Both the position numbers and the translations under genes were made by a program. The notes under the pieces are model-generated. The model was not told where the DNA came from. It saw nothing but the letters and a program-made list of their open reading frames with translations, and did no database searches. Below are positions 43,049 to 52,443 of a stretch of 62,235 nucleotides of DNA, one piece after another. The stretch is from Amycolatopsis keratiniphila subsp. keratiniphila (lineage in GTDB: Bacteria; Actinomycetota; Actinomycetes; Mycobacteriales; Pseudonocardiaceae): assembly GCF_001620365.2 (NCBI RefSeq), contig NZ_LQMT02000005.1:263906-326140 (forward strand). Direction: 5' to 3'. Positions within the stretch are counted from its first letter, which is position 1; every line of letters starts with the position of its first letter.

Positions 43049-43941
43049 CGAAGCAGGTGATCCCCGATGCTCAACTGGAGTCCGTTGCCCACACCGCGGC
43101 TCGGCGGATCGGCAGGGTGCTGGGCTGGTGCGTGATCGTCGCGAGCCCGCTGGCCGTGATCGTGGGCCTGGTGGTGCTGCGTCCGAGCGCACCGGCTCAA
43201 CCACCGCAGTCTGTGCAGCTGCTCGACGCCAGCGAGCCGCAGGGCTGGGCGGAGATGTACGTCCGGTCGTGGCTCTCGGCCAACCGTGACGATTCCGCTG
43301 GACTGGAAGCTTTCTACCCGACGGGGATGAAGTCGACTCGCGCGGTCGGTACGCAGATCCCGGTCGACACCAGCACCTTGTCGGTCGTGTCGCCGCGACC
43401 GGGCGCATGGTCAGTGATGGTCGCGGCCAACATCTTGGTCCAGCAACCCGACGGCAAGCACCGAGCGAGGCTGGCCTGTGCCAACGCCAGTCTCGTCGGA
43501 AGTGCCGAAGGCTATGTCGCAACGTCGCTTCCGACGCCGGTCGCGTGTCCGCGGACACGCGCCGCGGTCGAACTCGATTACCCAGAGACCGCGGAGCTGA
43601 ACGGGTCGGTTGGTCAATCCGTGCACGGCTTTCTGAGCGCCCACCTGGCCGGTCGAGGGGAGCTGAACCGCTACATCGCGCCGGAAACGAATATCGGCGC
43701 GATCGTTCCACCGCTGTATGCCGAGGTCCAGCTGCTGGAGCTGCGTACACACGAGCAGTTTGAGCCGGGCCAGGCGGCTCGGCCGCTGGATGGGACCGAG
43801 GTTCACGTGACCGCTCGGGCCTGGGGACATGACGCCCTGGGGAAGGTCACCACGATCGACTACGCCCTCACTCTCGTCGCGCGGGCGGGCCGTTGGGAAG
43901 TCAGCCGAATAGAACCCGCTCCACTTCTGGCCGGAGAATAG
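43045..43941 (+). CDS. Conjugal transfer protein, TcpC/VirB8-like
   Basis: 298 residues from GTG 43045 (GTGA overlap). One N-terminal membrane span (LGWCVIVASPLAVIVGLVVL, about 27-46) and an extracytoplasmic part with two NTF2-like lobes: WAEMYVRSWLSANRDD opens the first, VHGFLSAHLAGRGELNRYI opens the second. This is the layout of TcpC, the VirB8-like scaffold of Gram-positive type IV secretion. Confidence 0.85.
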   Translation: MTKQVIPDAQLESVAHTAARRIGRVLGWCVIVASPLAVIVGLVVLRPSAPAQPPQSVQLLDASEPQGWAEMYVRSWLSANRDDSAGLEAFYPTGMKSTRAVGTQIPVDTSTLSVVSPRPGAWSVMVAANILVQQPDGKHRARLACANASLVGSAEGYVATSLPTPVACPRTRAAVELDYPETAELNGSVGQSVHGFLSAHLAGRGELNRYIAPETNIGAIVPPLYAEVQLLELRTHEQFEPGQAARPLDGTEVHVTARAWGHDALGKVTTIDYALTLVARAGRWEVSRIEPAPLLAGE

Positions 43942-43949
43942 GAGGAGAA

Positions 43950-44195
43950 ATGTCGACCATCGTGCTCGCAGCCGACGTCAAGACCTGGATCGACACCAAC
44001 CTCGCCTGGGGAGACCAGGCCGTTCGCCGCCTGATCCTGCTCGCGGCCGTCGTGGGTGGCATCGGCCTGCTGATCGGGACGCGGGGCAACTTCACCCGTT
44101 CGATCAAGTACGGCGTGATCGCCGCGATCTTCCTCGGCATTCTGCTCAACCTCGATGGTGTTTCGGGCATGTTCGGCGCCTGGTTCACCAAATGA
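43950..44195 (+). CDS. Small two-span membrane protein of transfer system
   Basis: 81 residues from ATG 43950, set by AGGAGGAG directly upstream. Two membrane helices (LILLAAVVGGIGLLIG and YGVIAAIFLGILLNL) separated by a basic loop (TRGNFTRSIK). It lies between TcpC-like and TcpE-like genes and is probably a small channel or pilin-like component. The stop overlaps the next start (ATGA). Confidence 0.75.
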   Translation: MSTIVLAADVKTWIDTNLAWGDQAVRRLILLAAVVGGIGLLIGTRGNFTRSIKYGVIAAIFLGILLNLDGVSGMFGAWFTK

Positions 44196-44671
44196 CCGCC
44201 CAACGCGCACGCGGTGATGTCCTGATAGGACGGTCGTACACGAGATCGCGCCGGTTTCCGCGGATGTTCGGGCGGATGCCCGGCCGAGACGGCGGATACC
44301 TGCCCGGTGGTCCGTACACGCTCACCCAAGGTGTGGTCTTCCTCGTCCTCCTGCTGCTCGTCTGGAAGCTGCCGCTCTTGGACTGGCTCGGACCGGCGCG
44401 CTGGGGCGTGCCACTGTTCGCGATCGCGGTCCGCCGCGCGCGGATCGAGTCGCGGACGCCGGCCAGCTGGCTGCTCGGCCTCTTGTCGCATCTGCTCGCT
44501 CCGTCTTCGGGCATGCTGGCAGGCCGGTCGTATCGGCCGGAGCGGCCGGTGTCGTGTACGCCGCGTTTCCACCTGCACGGCGTGGATTTAGCTGTGGACA
44601 AGAAGCAACAGCCTGTGGATAACGCCGTACCGGAGTCGTCACTGCAGCGGCTGCTCGCCGGAGCCCGGTGA
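44192..44671 (+). CDS. TcpE/PrgI-like membrane protein
   Basis: 159 residues from ATG 44192 (ATGA overlap). Hydrophobic segments at about 46-62 (LTQGVVFLVLLLLVWKL) and 70-78, then a soluble tail. Position immediately before the VirB4-type ATPase and the YTLTQGVVF segment fit the TcpE/PrgI family, which anchors the ATPase at the membrane in Gram-positive conjugation systems. Confidence 0.65.
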   Translation: MTAQRARGDVLIGRSYTRSRRFPRMFGRMPGRDGGYLPGGPYTLTQGVVFLVLLLLVWKLPLLDWLGPARWGVPLFAIAVRRARIESRTPASWLLGLLSHLLAPSSGMLAGRSYRPERPVSCTPRFHLHGVDLAVDKKQQPVDNAVPESSLQRLLAGAR

Positions 44672-47235
44672 TGGACAAGCAGATCCAAGACATCAGCGGC
44701 AACCTGGTGTTCTGCGCGGACGGGTCGGTCTGGGCCGTGTGGCGGGCATACCCACGCGAAAGCGCCCGCTCGACGGGAAGGCAGCTGCACGAGCTCTATA
44801 CCCGCACCGTCACGTTCATGAAGTCCCTGCGGGACGAGGTGATGCTGGCGTCGTTGTGTGAACAGGTCCAGCCGTACGCGATCATCCGGCGCTGTCTCGG
44901 CGGTATCGACCTCGACGACAACCCGCACTGGGCGGAAACGGTGCACAACGCCTGGGACCAACTTGACGACCTCGACGTGCTCGGCCGTAGCTACTGGATC
45001 GCCAAACCTCTCGCCGGCAACGGCTGGCGCGGCGGAGGCCGCGCCCTGCTGCGAGCCTCAGGCGCGGCAGTGAGCGCGGCACTCGGCGTTCCGCCGCGCC
45101 CCGCCTCGCCTCAGGCCGTCGCTGAAGCACAGGAACTGGCGCGCATCATCGAGCACGAACTCGGCGGCGCGATCCCGCTTCGCCCCGCGACCGAAGCCGA
45201 ACTGCTGTGGTGGTTGAGCCGCGCTCCGGTCCGGGGCGTACGCGAGCCTCAACTCGAACGCGCGTCGACCGTGCACAACACGGGTGTGACCCTGTCGCGT
45301 GGCCGGAGCCGTGCTCGGCTGGTGACGTTGCGCGGGACCGTGTTCGACGAAGGTGGTCGCAGCGACGAAGGCAAACGGCTGCGAAACCCGCTGCAGGTCT
45401 TGAACAAGCGGTTCCTCAAGTGCGTCACGCCGGACGACGACGGGCTCATCGAGAGCTATCAGGCCTTTCTCGTACTCGCGGAGATGCCCCGCGCTTTCAG
45501 CTTCCCCGGGCACGAGATCTTGTCGCGGCTGGCGAACATCGGTTTCGGAGTCGACTACGCCCTGCGCATCGCGGCAAAGACGAACGACGAGGCTCGCGCG
45601 GCCAACCGGCGCCGCACCCGTGACCTGATGAGCCAGGACGACGAACACGGCGGAGACACCGCGGGCGTCCCTGCCGACGTTCACTCCGCTCAGGAGGAGA
45701 TCCAGCACAAGAACGCCCGCCTCGGCGCGAGCACCACCGAGATCGAACTCGAGGTCGGCGTCGTCGCGTGCGTGTGGGGTGACACCGCCGGCGAGTGCGA
45801 CGCCCGGGCCAAAATGTTGCGGCAGATGTTCTTGGGCGGCGAGTACAAGTGGGAGCGGCCGCTCGGTGGACAGAAGCAGCTCTATCAGGCGCTGCTCCCT
45901 GGCTATCGGACGCCGCTCGTTGTGCGGGAATGCAGTCAGAATCTCCTCGCCAGCGACTGCGCGATGCTGCTCCCGATGTCGTCCGCCGAGTTCGGCGATC
46001 CGAGCGGCGCGTTGTTCGGCATGGTCCTGGACGGTGGAGCGATCACGCCGTTCCTGCTCGACCCGACGTACGGGCCCACCCACGACTCGTCCGGAGGTGT
46101 CGCGGTGATCGGCGAACTCGGCTCCGGGAAATCGGTCGTACTGAAGAACATCGCCGCTGTCGTGCGGCTGATGCTCGACGGTCGCGTGATCGTCATCGAC
46201 CGCACCCGGAGCCGCGAATGGGAACCGGTCGCGAAAGCGCTCCCGGGCAACTGCCAGGTGGTCGACATCATCGATCCCACGCTCGACAGCGAGCGAGCGG
46301 CGAACGCCGAGCTTCGGCACTCCTGTGATCCCCTGCGGGTCTTCCGCGGCAAGACGAAGTCCAGCACCGGCATCGCCGAGACCTTCTTCGCGTCCTGGCT
46401 GGACCTGGAATCCAACTCGGCCGAACGTGACGCGCTCGGCCGGGCCCTCGACCAGGTCAGCGGCTCGCCGACCGCGTCCAGCAACGCCCTCATCGACGTC
46501 CTCACCGACCATGGCGCTGCGGATCCGGCGTCTCGAGGTCTCGCCGACCGGCTACGGCGCCTTCACCGCGATCCGATCACCCGGCCGATCTTCGATCCAG
46601 ACCTTGAGCCCGTCGACGTGCTCGGTGCCGACATGGTGGTCTTCTGCACCAACGAAGTCCCGCTCCCGAACACCCTGGAGATGAGCAACGAGCGCATGGC
46701 CGCCCGCATTCCGCCAAGGAAGCTCTTCGGCCGTGCCTTCCATCTGCTAATCGCCGCGATCGCCAAGGAGATCTGCTTCGGAACCCAGCGGTGGGGCCAG
46801 TTCATCTGCGATGAGGCTTACAACGTCACCGGCACTCCCGAGGGACAGCAGATCGCCTTGGAGTTCGTCCGAGATGGGCGCAAGCACGGCGCCGACGCTG
46901 CCTTCGGCTCGCACTCCGAAAGCGACCTCGGTGACGAAGTCCTTCGCGGCCTGATCGCTGTCCGGATGCTCGGCCGGCACCGCGACAGCGGTCTCGCTCG
47001 ACACGGGCTCGCGTGGCTCGGCGTCGATCCCGCTGACACCCGGTATCAGGAGATCGTCACCAAAGACCTCTCACCGCTCAATCCCGCGGGCGGCGAAGAA
47101 GAACGCCGAGCGCGCGCCGGGGAGTTCTTGGTCCGCGACCACGCCGGACGGGTCGGCAAGGTCAAGATTCTGACCCAGCCCTATCGGACGCTGCCTCAAG
47201 CCGTCCTCACGACGCCCACCGTCCGGCGCCCCTGA
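44671..47235 (+). CDS. VirB4/TcpF-like conjugation ATPase
   Basis: 854 residues from ATG 44671, sharing bases with the previous stop (TGATG); GTG 44668 is the alternative. Walker A VIGELGSGKSVVLKN near residue 480, Walker B-type QFICDEAYN near 711, then DGRKHGADAAFGSHSESDL, features of VirB4-type ATPases. An N-terminal region of about 450 residues carries the segment of TcpF/ConE-type proteins (ISGNLVFCADGSVWAVW). It energises assembly of the transfer channel at the membrane. Confidence 0.88.
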   Translation: MDKQIQDISGNLVFCADGSVWAVWRAYPRESARSTGRQLHELYTRTVTFMKSLRDEVMLASLCEQVQPYAIIRRCLGGIDLDDNPHWAETVHNAWDQLDDLDVLGRSYWIAKPLAGNGWRGGGRALLRASGAAVSAALGVPPRPASPQAVAEAQELARIIEHELGGAIPLRPATEAELLWWLSRAPVRGVREPQLERASTVHNTGVTLSRGRSRARLVTLRGTVFDEGGRSDEGKRLRNPLQVLNKRFLKCVTPDDDGLIESYQAFLVLAEMPRAFSFPGHEILSRLANIGFGVDYALRIAAKTNDEARAANRRRTRDLMSQDDEHGGDTAGVPADVHSAQEEIQHKNARLGASTTEIELEVGVVACVWGDTAGECDARAKMLRQMFLGGEYKWERPLGGQKQLYQALLPGYRTPLVVRECSQNLLASDCAMLLPMSSAEFGDPSGALFGMVLDGGAITPFLLDPTYGPTHDSSGGVAVIGELGSGKSVVLKNIAAVVRLMLDGRVIVIDRTRSREWEPVAKALPGNCQVVDIIDPTLDSERAANAELRHSCDPLRVFRGKTKSSTGIAETFFASWLDLESNSAERDALGRALDQVSGSPTASSNALIDVLTDHGAADPASRGLADRLRRLHRDPITRPIFDPDLEPVDVLGADMVVFCTNEVPLPNTLEMSNERMAARIPPRKLFGRAFHLLIAAIAKEICFGTQRWGQFICDEAYNVTGTPEGQQIALEFVRDGRKHGADAAFGSHSESDLGDEVLRGLIAVRMLGRHRDSGLARHGLAWLGVDPADTRYQEIVTKDLSPLNPAGGEEERRARAGEFLVRDHAGRVGKVKILTQPYRTLPQAVLTTPTVRRP

Positions 47236-47296
47236 ATCAAACCCGCTGGTACGCGCCATGTCTTGGACACCACCGGTGCGATCTCGGGAGACGTTC
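47236..47296 (+). promoter_or_regulatory. Conserved intergenic element, copy 2
   Basis: After the TGA stop come ATCAAA, 16 bases, ATGTCTTG, then CACC and CGGGAG before ATG 47297. Layout and spacing match 42739-42802. Confidence 0.55.
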
Positions 47297-49321
47297 ATGA
47301 CGCTCAACGCGCGTGCCGCGAGAGCTCTCGCGTTCGCCACCATCATGCTTGTCCTACTGCTCGGCAACGCCGCACCAGCCACCGCTCAAGTCGTGCCGCT
47401 GCCACCGAACGAACCGCGGCCATGCCAGCCGTACCCGCTGTGTCTCGTCGTCCCCGATCCTCGCGCTCCGCAGCCGACTCCGCCGACCTTGGATCGCCCC
47501 GATCCGGATGCGCCGATCCTGCCCTTGCAGGACGACCCCGGGCACGCAGCCCACCTCAAGGGCATGTTCACCATCGACGACGGCTACGGCCGCGACCTGC
47601 GCAACTACGACCTCTTCGCCAACCTGCCCTGGCTGGTCAGCAATCCGATGCCGACGATCTGGCTCTGGCTGGCGAACATGGGCTTCGCCGTCGGCAAGTA
47701 CGCGCTCGGCTTCTCGGTCTGGTTCACCGAATGGTCCATGACCGCCGGCGTCGTAGACTGGATCAAGGCACCCGCGCAGGACCTCGAGAAGATCTGGCAG
47801 ACCACCGTCATCGGGGGCTTGAAGCTTCGAGAGCTGGTCCTGCTCGTCGCGACCTGTTACCTCGGGCTGCTGTTCATGCGCGGTCTCACCACCCGAGCGT
47901 GGCGCGAGACCGTGTCCACGATCGCGATCAACGTCCTAGCCATCGCGATCATCACCCATCCGGTCGACTTCCTCGTCGGCGAAGGGGGAGTGCTCAGTCT
48001 CAGCCGCGATCTCGGCGCCGACGTCAGCGCCGTGATCATGGGTAAGCACCCCGGCGGCACCGGAAACCCCGCGGCGCCGATCGGGCAAGCTCTCATCGAC
48101 AACCTGCTCATCGCGCCCTGGGAGACCCTCAACTACGGGACGCCGGTCTCCGGCAAACAGGGCGCCGGGAGCTGCCAGTACTCGATCAAACAGATCCTCG
48201 ACCAGGGCCCCTGGTCCGGCAAAGACAGCACGCCGGCCCGCGAGCTGGCCGGTTGCCCGAGCGAGTACGGCAAGTACAACGAGGTCGCCGACGGCGACCG
48301 CATGCTCGGTGCCTGGCTGTACGCCATTGCGATGATCCTGTTCGCGATCCTCACCATCTGCCTCAACGCGATCCAGATCCTTGCCCCGTACTTCTTGCTC
48401 TTCGAAGGCCTTCTGCTCAGCCTGGCCCTGATCGCGGCCCTGATCCCGACGCTGCAGCACCAGTTGGCCTACCGCATCAGCTCGATCGCCGGGACCATCG
48501 CCAAACTGCTGATGGGTATGTTCTTCATCGCCGTCATGACCGTTCTCCTGCGGGCCCTCATGCTCGCCGACCTCGGCCCGCAACTGGTCAAGTTCGCCGT
48601 CATCGACATCGTCGTGTTCTCCGGCTTCCTGTTCCGCAAAAGGCTCATGGGGAACATTCAGCGGATCCGGTCCAGCGTCAACTCTGGTGTCCAGCGACTC
48701 GGCAGGCCACGTAACGGACCGAAAGCCATGCCCTCACATCTCGTCGAGCCGGGACCGCACCGGATCAGCCGCACGATCAAGACCGGTGCCGGCGCCTTCA
48801 CCGAAGCCATCGCCCCGGCGAACGACCTGAAGAACCGGCTGGTGACCGCGAGCAAACTGGGCGGGAAGGTCGGCAGCAAGGCCGTGTCCTTCACCCTGGG
48901 CGCCCCGGTGTCTTGGCCTGCCGCCGCGAACCGCGCACACACCGCCCTCACCGCCCGGGGCACCGCCGCAAAAGCTGCGCTTGGGCGCAAGGCGGGCGCG
49001 GTGAAGGCCTACGCGTCGACCTACGCTGGAAACATCGGGGCCGCCGCAAGCCCGCTGGTGAATGTCGCGACCACCGCGGCGTCGGTTCTCGGTAGCCGCC
49101 GTTCATCTGGCGAGTCGCCGGTTGCGCCTCAGCCCGCCACGACTTCGACCACTCCCGCCTTCACCGGGACCGACCTCGCGGCTCCCACTCCCGAAAGCAC
49201 CGGACCGGGAAGGCCACGCAACCAGAGCCCGGACCCGACACCGCTGCCGCCGGGGATGCTGCCGATCACGCCGACGTGGTCGCAACGCTTGCGTACCCGG
49301 CTGAACGAGCACCGGTCATGA
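47297..49321 (+). CDS. VirB6/TcpH-like polytopic transfer protein
   Basis: 674 residues from ATG 47297, set by CGGGAG at 47285-47290. N-terminal signal peptide (ALAFATIMLVLLLGNAAPATA), a proline-rich stretch, then a membrane core of about six to eight spans (LRELVLLVATCYLGLLF, LYAIAMILFAILTICL, YFLLFEGLLLSLALIAALI, LLMGMFFIAVMTVLL). The long Ala/Pro-rich cytoplasmic tail (about 450-674) is low in complexity. The position after the VirB4 ATPase fits the channel protein VirB6/TcpH. Confidence 0.78.
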   Translation: MTLNARAARALAFATIMLVLLLGNAAPATAQVVPLPPNEPRPCQPYPLCLVVPDPRAPQPTPPTLDRPDPDAPILPLQDDPGHAAHLKGMFTIDDGYGRDLRNYDLFANLPWLVSNPMPTIWLWLANMGFAVGKYALGFSVWFTEWSMTAGVVDWIKAPAQDLEKIWQTTVIGGLKLRELVLLVATCYLGLLFMRGLTTRAWRETVSTIAINVLAIAIITHPVDFLVGEGGVLSLSRDLGADVSAVIMGKHPGGTGNPAAPIGQALIDNLLIAPWETLNYGTPVSGKQGAGSCQYSIKQILDQGPWSGKDSTPARELAGCPSEYGKYNEVADGDRMLGAWLYAIAMILFAILTICLNAIQILAPYFLLFEGLLLSLALIAALIPTLQHQLAYRISSIAGTIAKLLMGMFFIAVMTVLLRALMLADLGPQLVKFAVIDIVVFSGFLFRKRLMGNIQRIRSSVNSGVQRLGRPRNGPKAMPSHLVEPGPHRISRTIKTGAGAFTEAIAPANDLKNRLVTASKLGGKVGSKAVSFTLGAPVSWPAAANRAHTALTARGTAAKAALGRKAGAVKAYASTYAGNIGAAASPLVNVATTAASVLGSRRSSGESPVAPQPATTSTTPAFTGTDLAAPTPESTGPGRPRNQSPDPTPLPPGMLPITPTWSQRLRTRLNEHRS

Positions 49322-50463
49322 ACCCGCTGCTCGCCCTCCAAGTCGCTGAGCACGTTCGCAACGAGGTCCGCGAACATCCGAAACGATGGGGCTGCCTCGC
49401 TCTCTTTCTCCTATTCGGGCCCGCCATCGCCTGCGTGCTCGTCGCCGTATTGATCATTGTCGTCATCGCCGGAGGAGACGGGTCAAGCTCGACGCCAGGA
49501 CACGTGCCCGGCATCCCGGACGTCATGCTCACCGCCTACCAGCAGGCGGCGCAGCGCATCGGCGGCATCAGATCCGCCTGCGTCGGGATGCGCTGGTCGA
49601 TCCTCGCAGGAGTCGCGGAAGCCGAATCCCGCCACGCGTCCGGCCGGACGATCGCGCCCAACGGGGACATCAGCCCACCGATCCTCGGCCCACCTCTCGA
49701 CGGCAGCGGCGTTGGAGGCAACCGCACTCCTATCCGAAATCCCGACGGAACCTTCGCCCGCGCCGTCGGCCCATTCCAAGTCCTCACGACCACCTGGGCC
49801 GACGTCGAACAAGACGGCAACGACGACGGCGCCCGCAACCCGCACAACGCCTTCGACGCCGCTCTCGGCGCGGCTGTCTATCTCTGTGGAACCGGCCCCC
49901 GAGACCTGAAGGACCAAGGGCAGCTCCGGGCAGCGCTCCTCCGGTACAACGCCAGCCAGACCTACGTCGCCCAGGTCCTCGCCAACATCGAGCGCTACGA
50001 CGCGGTCGAACTCCAACCCGCCGCCAACGCCTCCGGGGCAGCGAAAATCGTCATTGACGCCGCCATGTCACAGGTCGGCGTGCCGTACGCCTGGGGCGGA
50101 GGCACAGCCGCAGGACCGAGCCGCGGGACCCGGGACGGCGGCGTTGCGGACCGGCACGGCGACTACAACAAGATCGGCTTCGACTGCAGCGGTCTCGTCC
50201 TCTACGCGTACGCGAAGGTCGATATCGCCCTGCCGCACAACAGCAGGGCACAGTTCGATTCAGGGACACGTGTGCCGAAGGAAGCCGGGCTTCATTCTCT
50301 GCGTCCAGGCGACCTAGTGTTCTATAGTCCTGGCCTTATCCATCATGTGGGCATCTACGTCGGCGACAACAAGATGATCAATGCGCCCTATTCAGGTTCC
50401 GAAGTCCGAATAGACGAAATTGTTGTGGATGAATATGCAGGTGGTAGTCGCCTAATGCGCTAG
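49318..50463 (+). CDS. Bifunctional cell-wall hydrolase of transfer system (transglycosylase-like + NlpC/P60)
   Basis: 381 residues from ATG 49318 (ATGA overlap). One membrane span (about 24-50), then a lysozyme-like/SLT domain with Glu in LAGVAEAESRHASG and GPFQVLTTTW, then NlpC/P60 with Cys in GFDCSGLVLYAY (about 289) and His in LIHHVGIYVG. TcpG-type enzymes open peptidoglycan for the conjugation channel. From about 50270 to the stop, base composition drops sharply toward A/T, unlike the rest of the gene. Confidence 0.88.
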   Translation: MNPLLALQVAEHVRNEVREHPKRWGCLALFLLFGPAIACVLVAVLIIVVIAGGDGSSSTPGHVPGIPDVMLTAYQQAAQRIGGIRSACVGMRWSILAGVAEAESRHASGRTIAPNGDISPPILGPPLDGSGVGGNRTPIRNPDGTFARAVGPFQVLTTTWADVEQDGNDDGARNPHNAFDAALGAAVYLCGTGPRDLKDQGQLRAALLRYNASQTYVAQVLANIERYDAVELQPAANASGAAKIVIDAAMSQVGVPYAWGGGTAAGPSRGTRDGGVADRHGDYNKIGFDCSGLVLYAYAKVDIALPHNSRAQFDSGTRVPKEAGLHSLRPGDLVFYSPGLIHHVGIYVGDNKMINAPYSGSEVRIDEIVVDEYAGGSRLMR

Positions 50464-50537
50464 CCGCGCATTTGGGCTTATCTCACCTTGCGCAGTTCAT
50501 TGAGGCTAAGGTAGTGAATCGAACTGACATACGTCGG

Positions 50538-51050
50538 CTACTCTGCTGTCAACGATTCGTCGTCCAGCTGCTCCAGTAAGTCCTGTGCTGACGTGGCGGT
50601 CGGGACGACGACCTGTTCCCGTGCTAGACGTCGGATATCTTCACGGGCACTGCGCACGGCAGCGGCTATCGCGTCTTTGATGCGGATCGTCGCCCCTGAG
50701 GGATCGACGAACTCCTCACGGTCTACGCCGAACGTCAGGCATTCGATCAGGATCTCCAGGGCAGACCAGCGCGGCCAACCTCGTAGCTCACGAACCACAC
50801 GAATAAGTAGAGGCACGGCCGGGACGGCGGCCGGATAGAGGCATCCGGCGTGATTGTTTCCAATGGCGAACAGCATCCTGTTGTAGGCATCCCGCCCTTC
50901 CTCTTGGTTGGAGGTGGCCACCAGGAGCCTGAACGCCGCGGGCACGGCATCGGATCGATACCATTGCTCGGAGGGCGGCATCGAATAGCCGCGCCAGTCG
51001 ACCTCGTACACAGCCTGAAGGATCTTACCGCTAGCGGGATCGTGTGACAC
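50538..51050 (-). CDS. Hypothetical HEAT-like helical protein
   Basis: 170 residues from GTG 51050; the ribosome binding site is poor, so the start could lie further in. Contains RNRMLFAIGNNHAGCLYPAA-like wording (YNRMLFAIGNNHAG), PLLIRVVRELRGW and ALEILIECLTFG, which suggest short helical repeats like those seen in some toxin-immunity and bacterial HEAT proteins. It points against the transfer genes and interrupts them, so it is probably cargo of the element. Function not assigned. Confidence 0.65.
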   Translation of the reverse strand: MSHDPASGKILQAVYEVDWRGYSMPPSEQWYRSDAVPAAFRLLVATSNQEEGRDAYNRMLFAIGNNHAGCLYPAAVPAVPLLIRVVRELRGWPRWSALEILIECLTFGVDREEFVDPSGATIRIKDAIAAAVRSAREDIRRLAREQVVVPTATSAQDLLEQLDDESLTAE

Positions 51051-51484
51051 GTCCTATTGTCACACAGCGCGAATCGAGCCCGCCCACACGACCGCATCTG
51101 ACGGCTGACCAAGACTGGCTGGCCAGTGCCGGCTGAAGTTGACTTGATAGGGGGACAAGACGACAGGGCCGAACCAGGCGTTACGGGCACCTCAGCCGCT
51201 GCTGGAAGTGGTCGGACCGGCAGGGCGATCGCTTGGCAGACGACGTCGCCTGCATGAAAACGTGGCCGTACGCGCATGCCTTGTTCATGAGTATTGGGCT
51301 GCTTGTACATCGAGGCGTTGCGGTCGACCCAGCGGGCGGCCGTACGCTCGCGGTTTTGTTGGCTGGTGACAGAGATGCTGGTCAGACCACATGGGCACGT
51401 CCTGTTCGGAATGCCGACTTGTTCCCCCATGGCCGTCAGGCCACCCAGGGAACCAGCGCGCCGAAGGCGCTCGATCTTCACCAC

Positions 51485-51916
51485 GTGCTCAGCGAGCCCG
51501 CGCTGTGGTGGGTGACCACAGCGGTGGTCGCGATCCTGATCGCGGTCTTCGTCCTCCACCGACACTTACGTTCCCACCACCTCCGCTCCAGAGTCAGTTA
51601 CGACCTTCTCCCGACCGCCACGTTCGACCCGTCGCTCCAGGGCGTCCTGGCGTTCGCGCACCAGCTCGGCCGGGTGCGCCCGGTGCACGGCTGGGTGCCG
51701 AAGTCCGCGGTCGGTGTCCGGGTGCGGTTCAGCACCGACGAGGTGTTCGGGAAGCTGACGATGAGCGTGGAGGGCCGGGAGTCGATCACCGGCGTGATCA
51801 ACAAGCTGACCTACCCGGAAGTCGAGACCCGCCGCAACGCGGACGACCGAGGAGATGTCTCCCGGGGCGACGGACGAGGGCGAAATGACCTTCGTTCGGG
51901 CGGGGGAGCGCGATGA
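51485..51916 (+). CDS. Membrane-anchored protein of conjugative element, start uncertain
   Basis: The open frame extends to 51233, but its first 84 codons look like noise. Recognisable protein begins near GTG 51485: one membrane span (ALWWVTTAVVAILIAVFVLH), then a basic soluble part (FDPSLQGVLAFAHQLGRVR, KLTMSVEGRESITGVINKL). No good ribosome binding site is visible, so the 5' end may be lost. The stop overlaps the next start (ATGA). The style fits paired accessory genes before DNA-processing ATPases in actinomycete elements, but no family can be named. The 51051-51484 stretch shows nothing else. Confidence 0.45.
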   Translation: MLSEPALWWVTTAVVAILIAVFVLHRHLRSHHLRSRVSYDLLPTATFDPSLQGVLAFAHQLGRVRPVHGWVPKSAVGVRVRFSTDEVFGKLTMSVEGRESITGVINKLTYPEVETRRNADDRGDVSRGDGRGRNDLRSGGGAR

Positions 51917-52443
51917 ACGTCTTGCGAAAAATCTGGCCACGTCGAAGTGGGGAGACTTCTCCTGCCGTTGACGGAGCGCAGGTGCATGTGGCACGCGCCG
52001 AGCTGGTTCTCGCCCGTCCGGCCCGCCTTGCGCTCAAGGCACTACCGCTCCGCCCCGATGATCCGCTGCAGGCTCTGGCCAACGCGCTCGGCGACGTCCG
52101 GCCGGATCTCGGCGAGACGGTCGACATATGCCTCGACCTGATTCCGCTGACGCCCGCGCGGATCCGCCACCTCGCTCGTGAGACAGCCAAATCGGAAGGG
52201 ACAGCAGGTCGGGCGCTCGTTGAGGCCGCAGGCGAAATTGTCGGTGAGTTCGTGCCGGCGGCGCGCGGCGCTCGCCGGCCTGCGGTACGAGCGGTTGCAC
52301 CGGTGCCGAACAAGTTCGCCACGGACGAGCCGGTCTTCGCGGTCCAGCTGCTGATCCGCTGCCGGTCGGAGATCCCCGGCCGCGCTGAGGCGCATCTGCG
52401 CAGCGTGATCGGCGCCTTCGACGTCTACCGCGGCGACAACTAC
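51913..52443 (+). pseudogene. Truncated partner gene of conjugative element
   Basis: Opens at ATG 51913 (ATGA overlap). It reads well to FDVYRGDNYW near 52445 (FAVQLLIRCRSEIPGRAEAH, LRSVIGAFDVYRG), then the coding signal jumps to another frame that belongs to a kinase remnant. The gene is therefore cut off at about 52443, and this is the right-hand limit of recognisable element sequence. Confidence 0.6.

Noticed and set aside
51233..51484. N-terminal extension of the ORF ending at 51916
   Set aside because: No protein-like pattern, and third-position composition is unlike neighbouring genes. The recognisable membrane protein begins near 51485.
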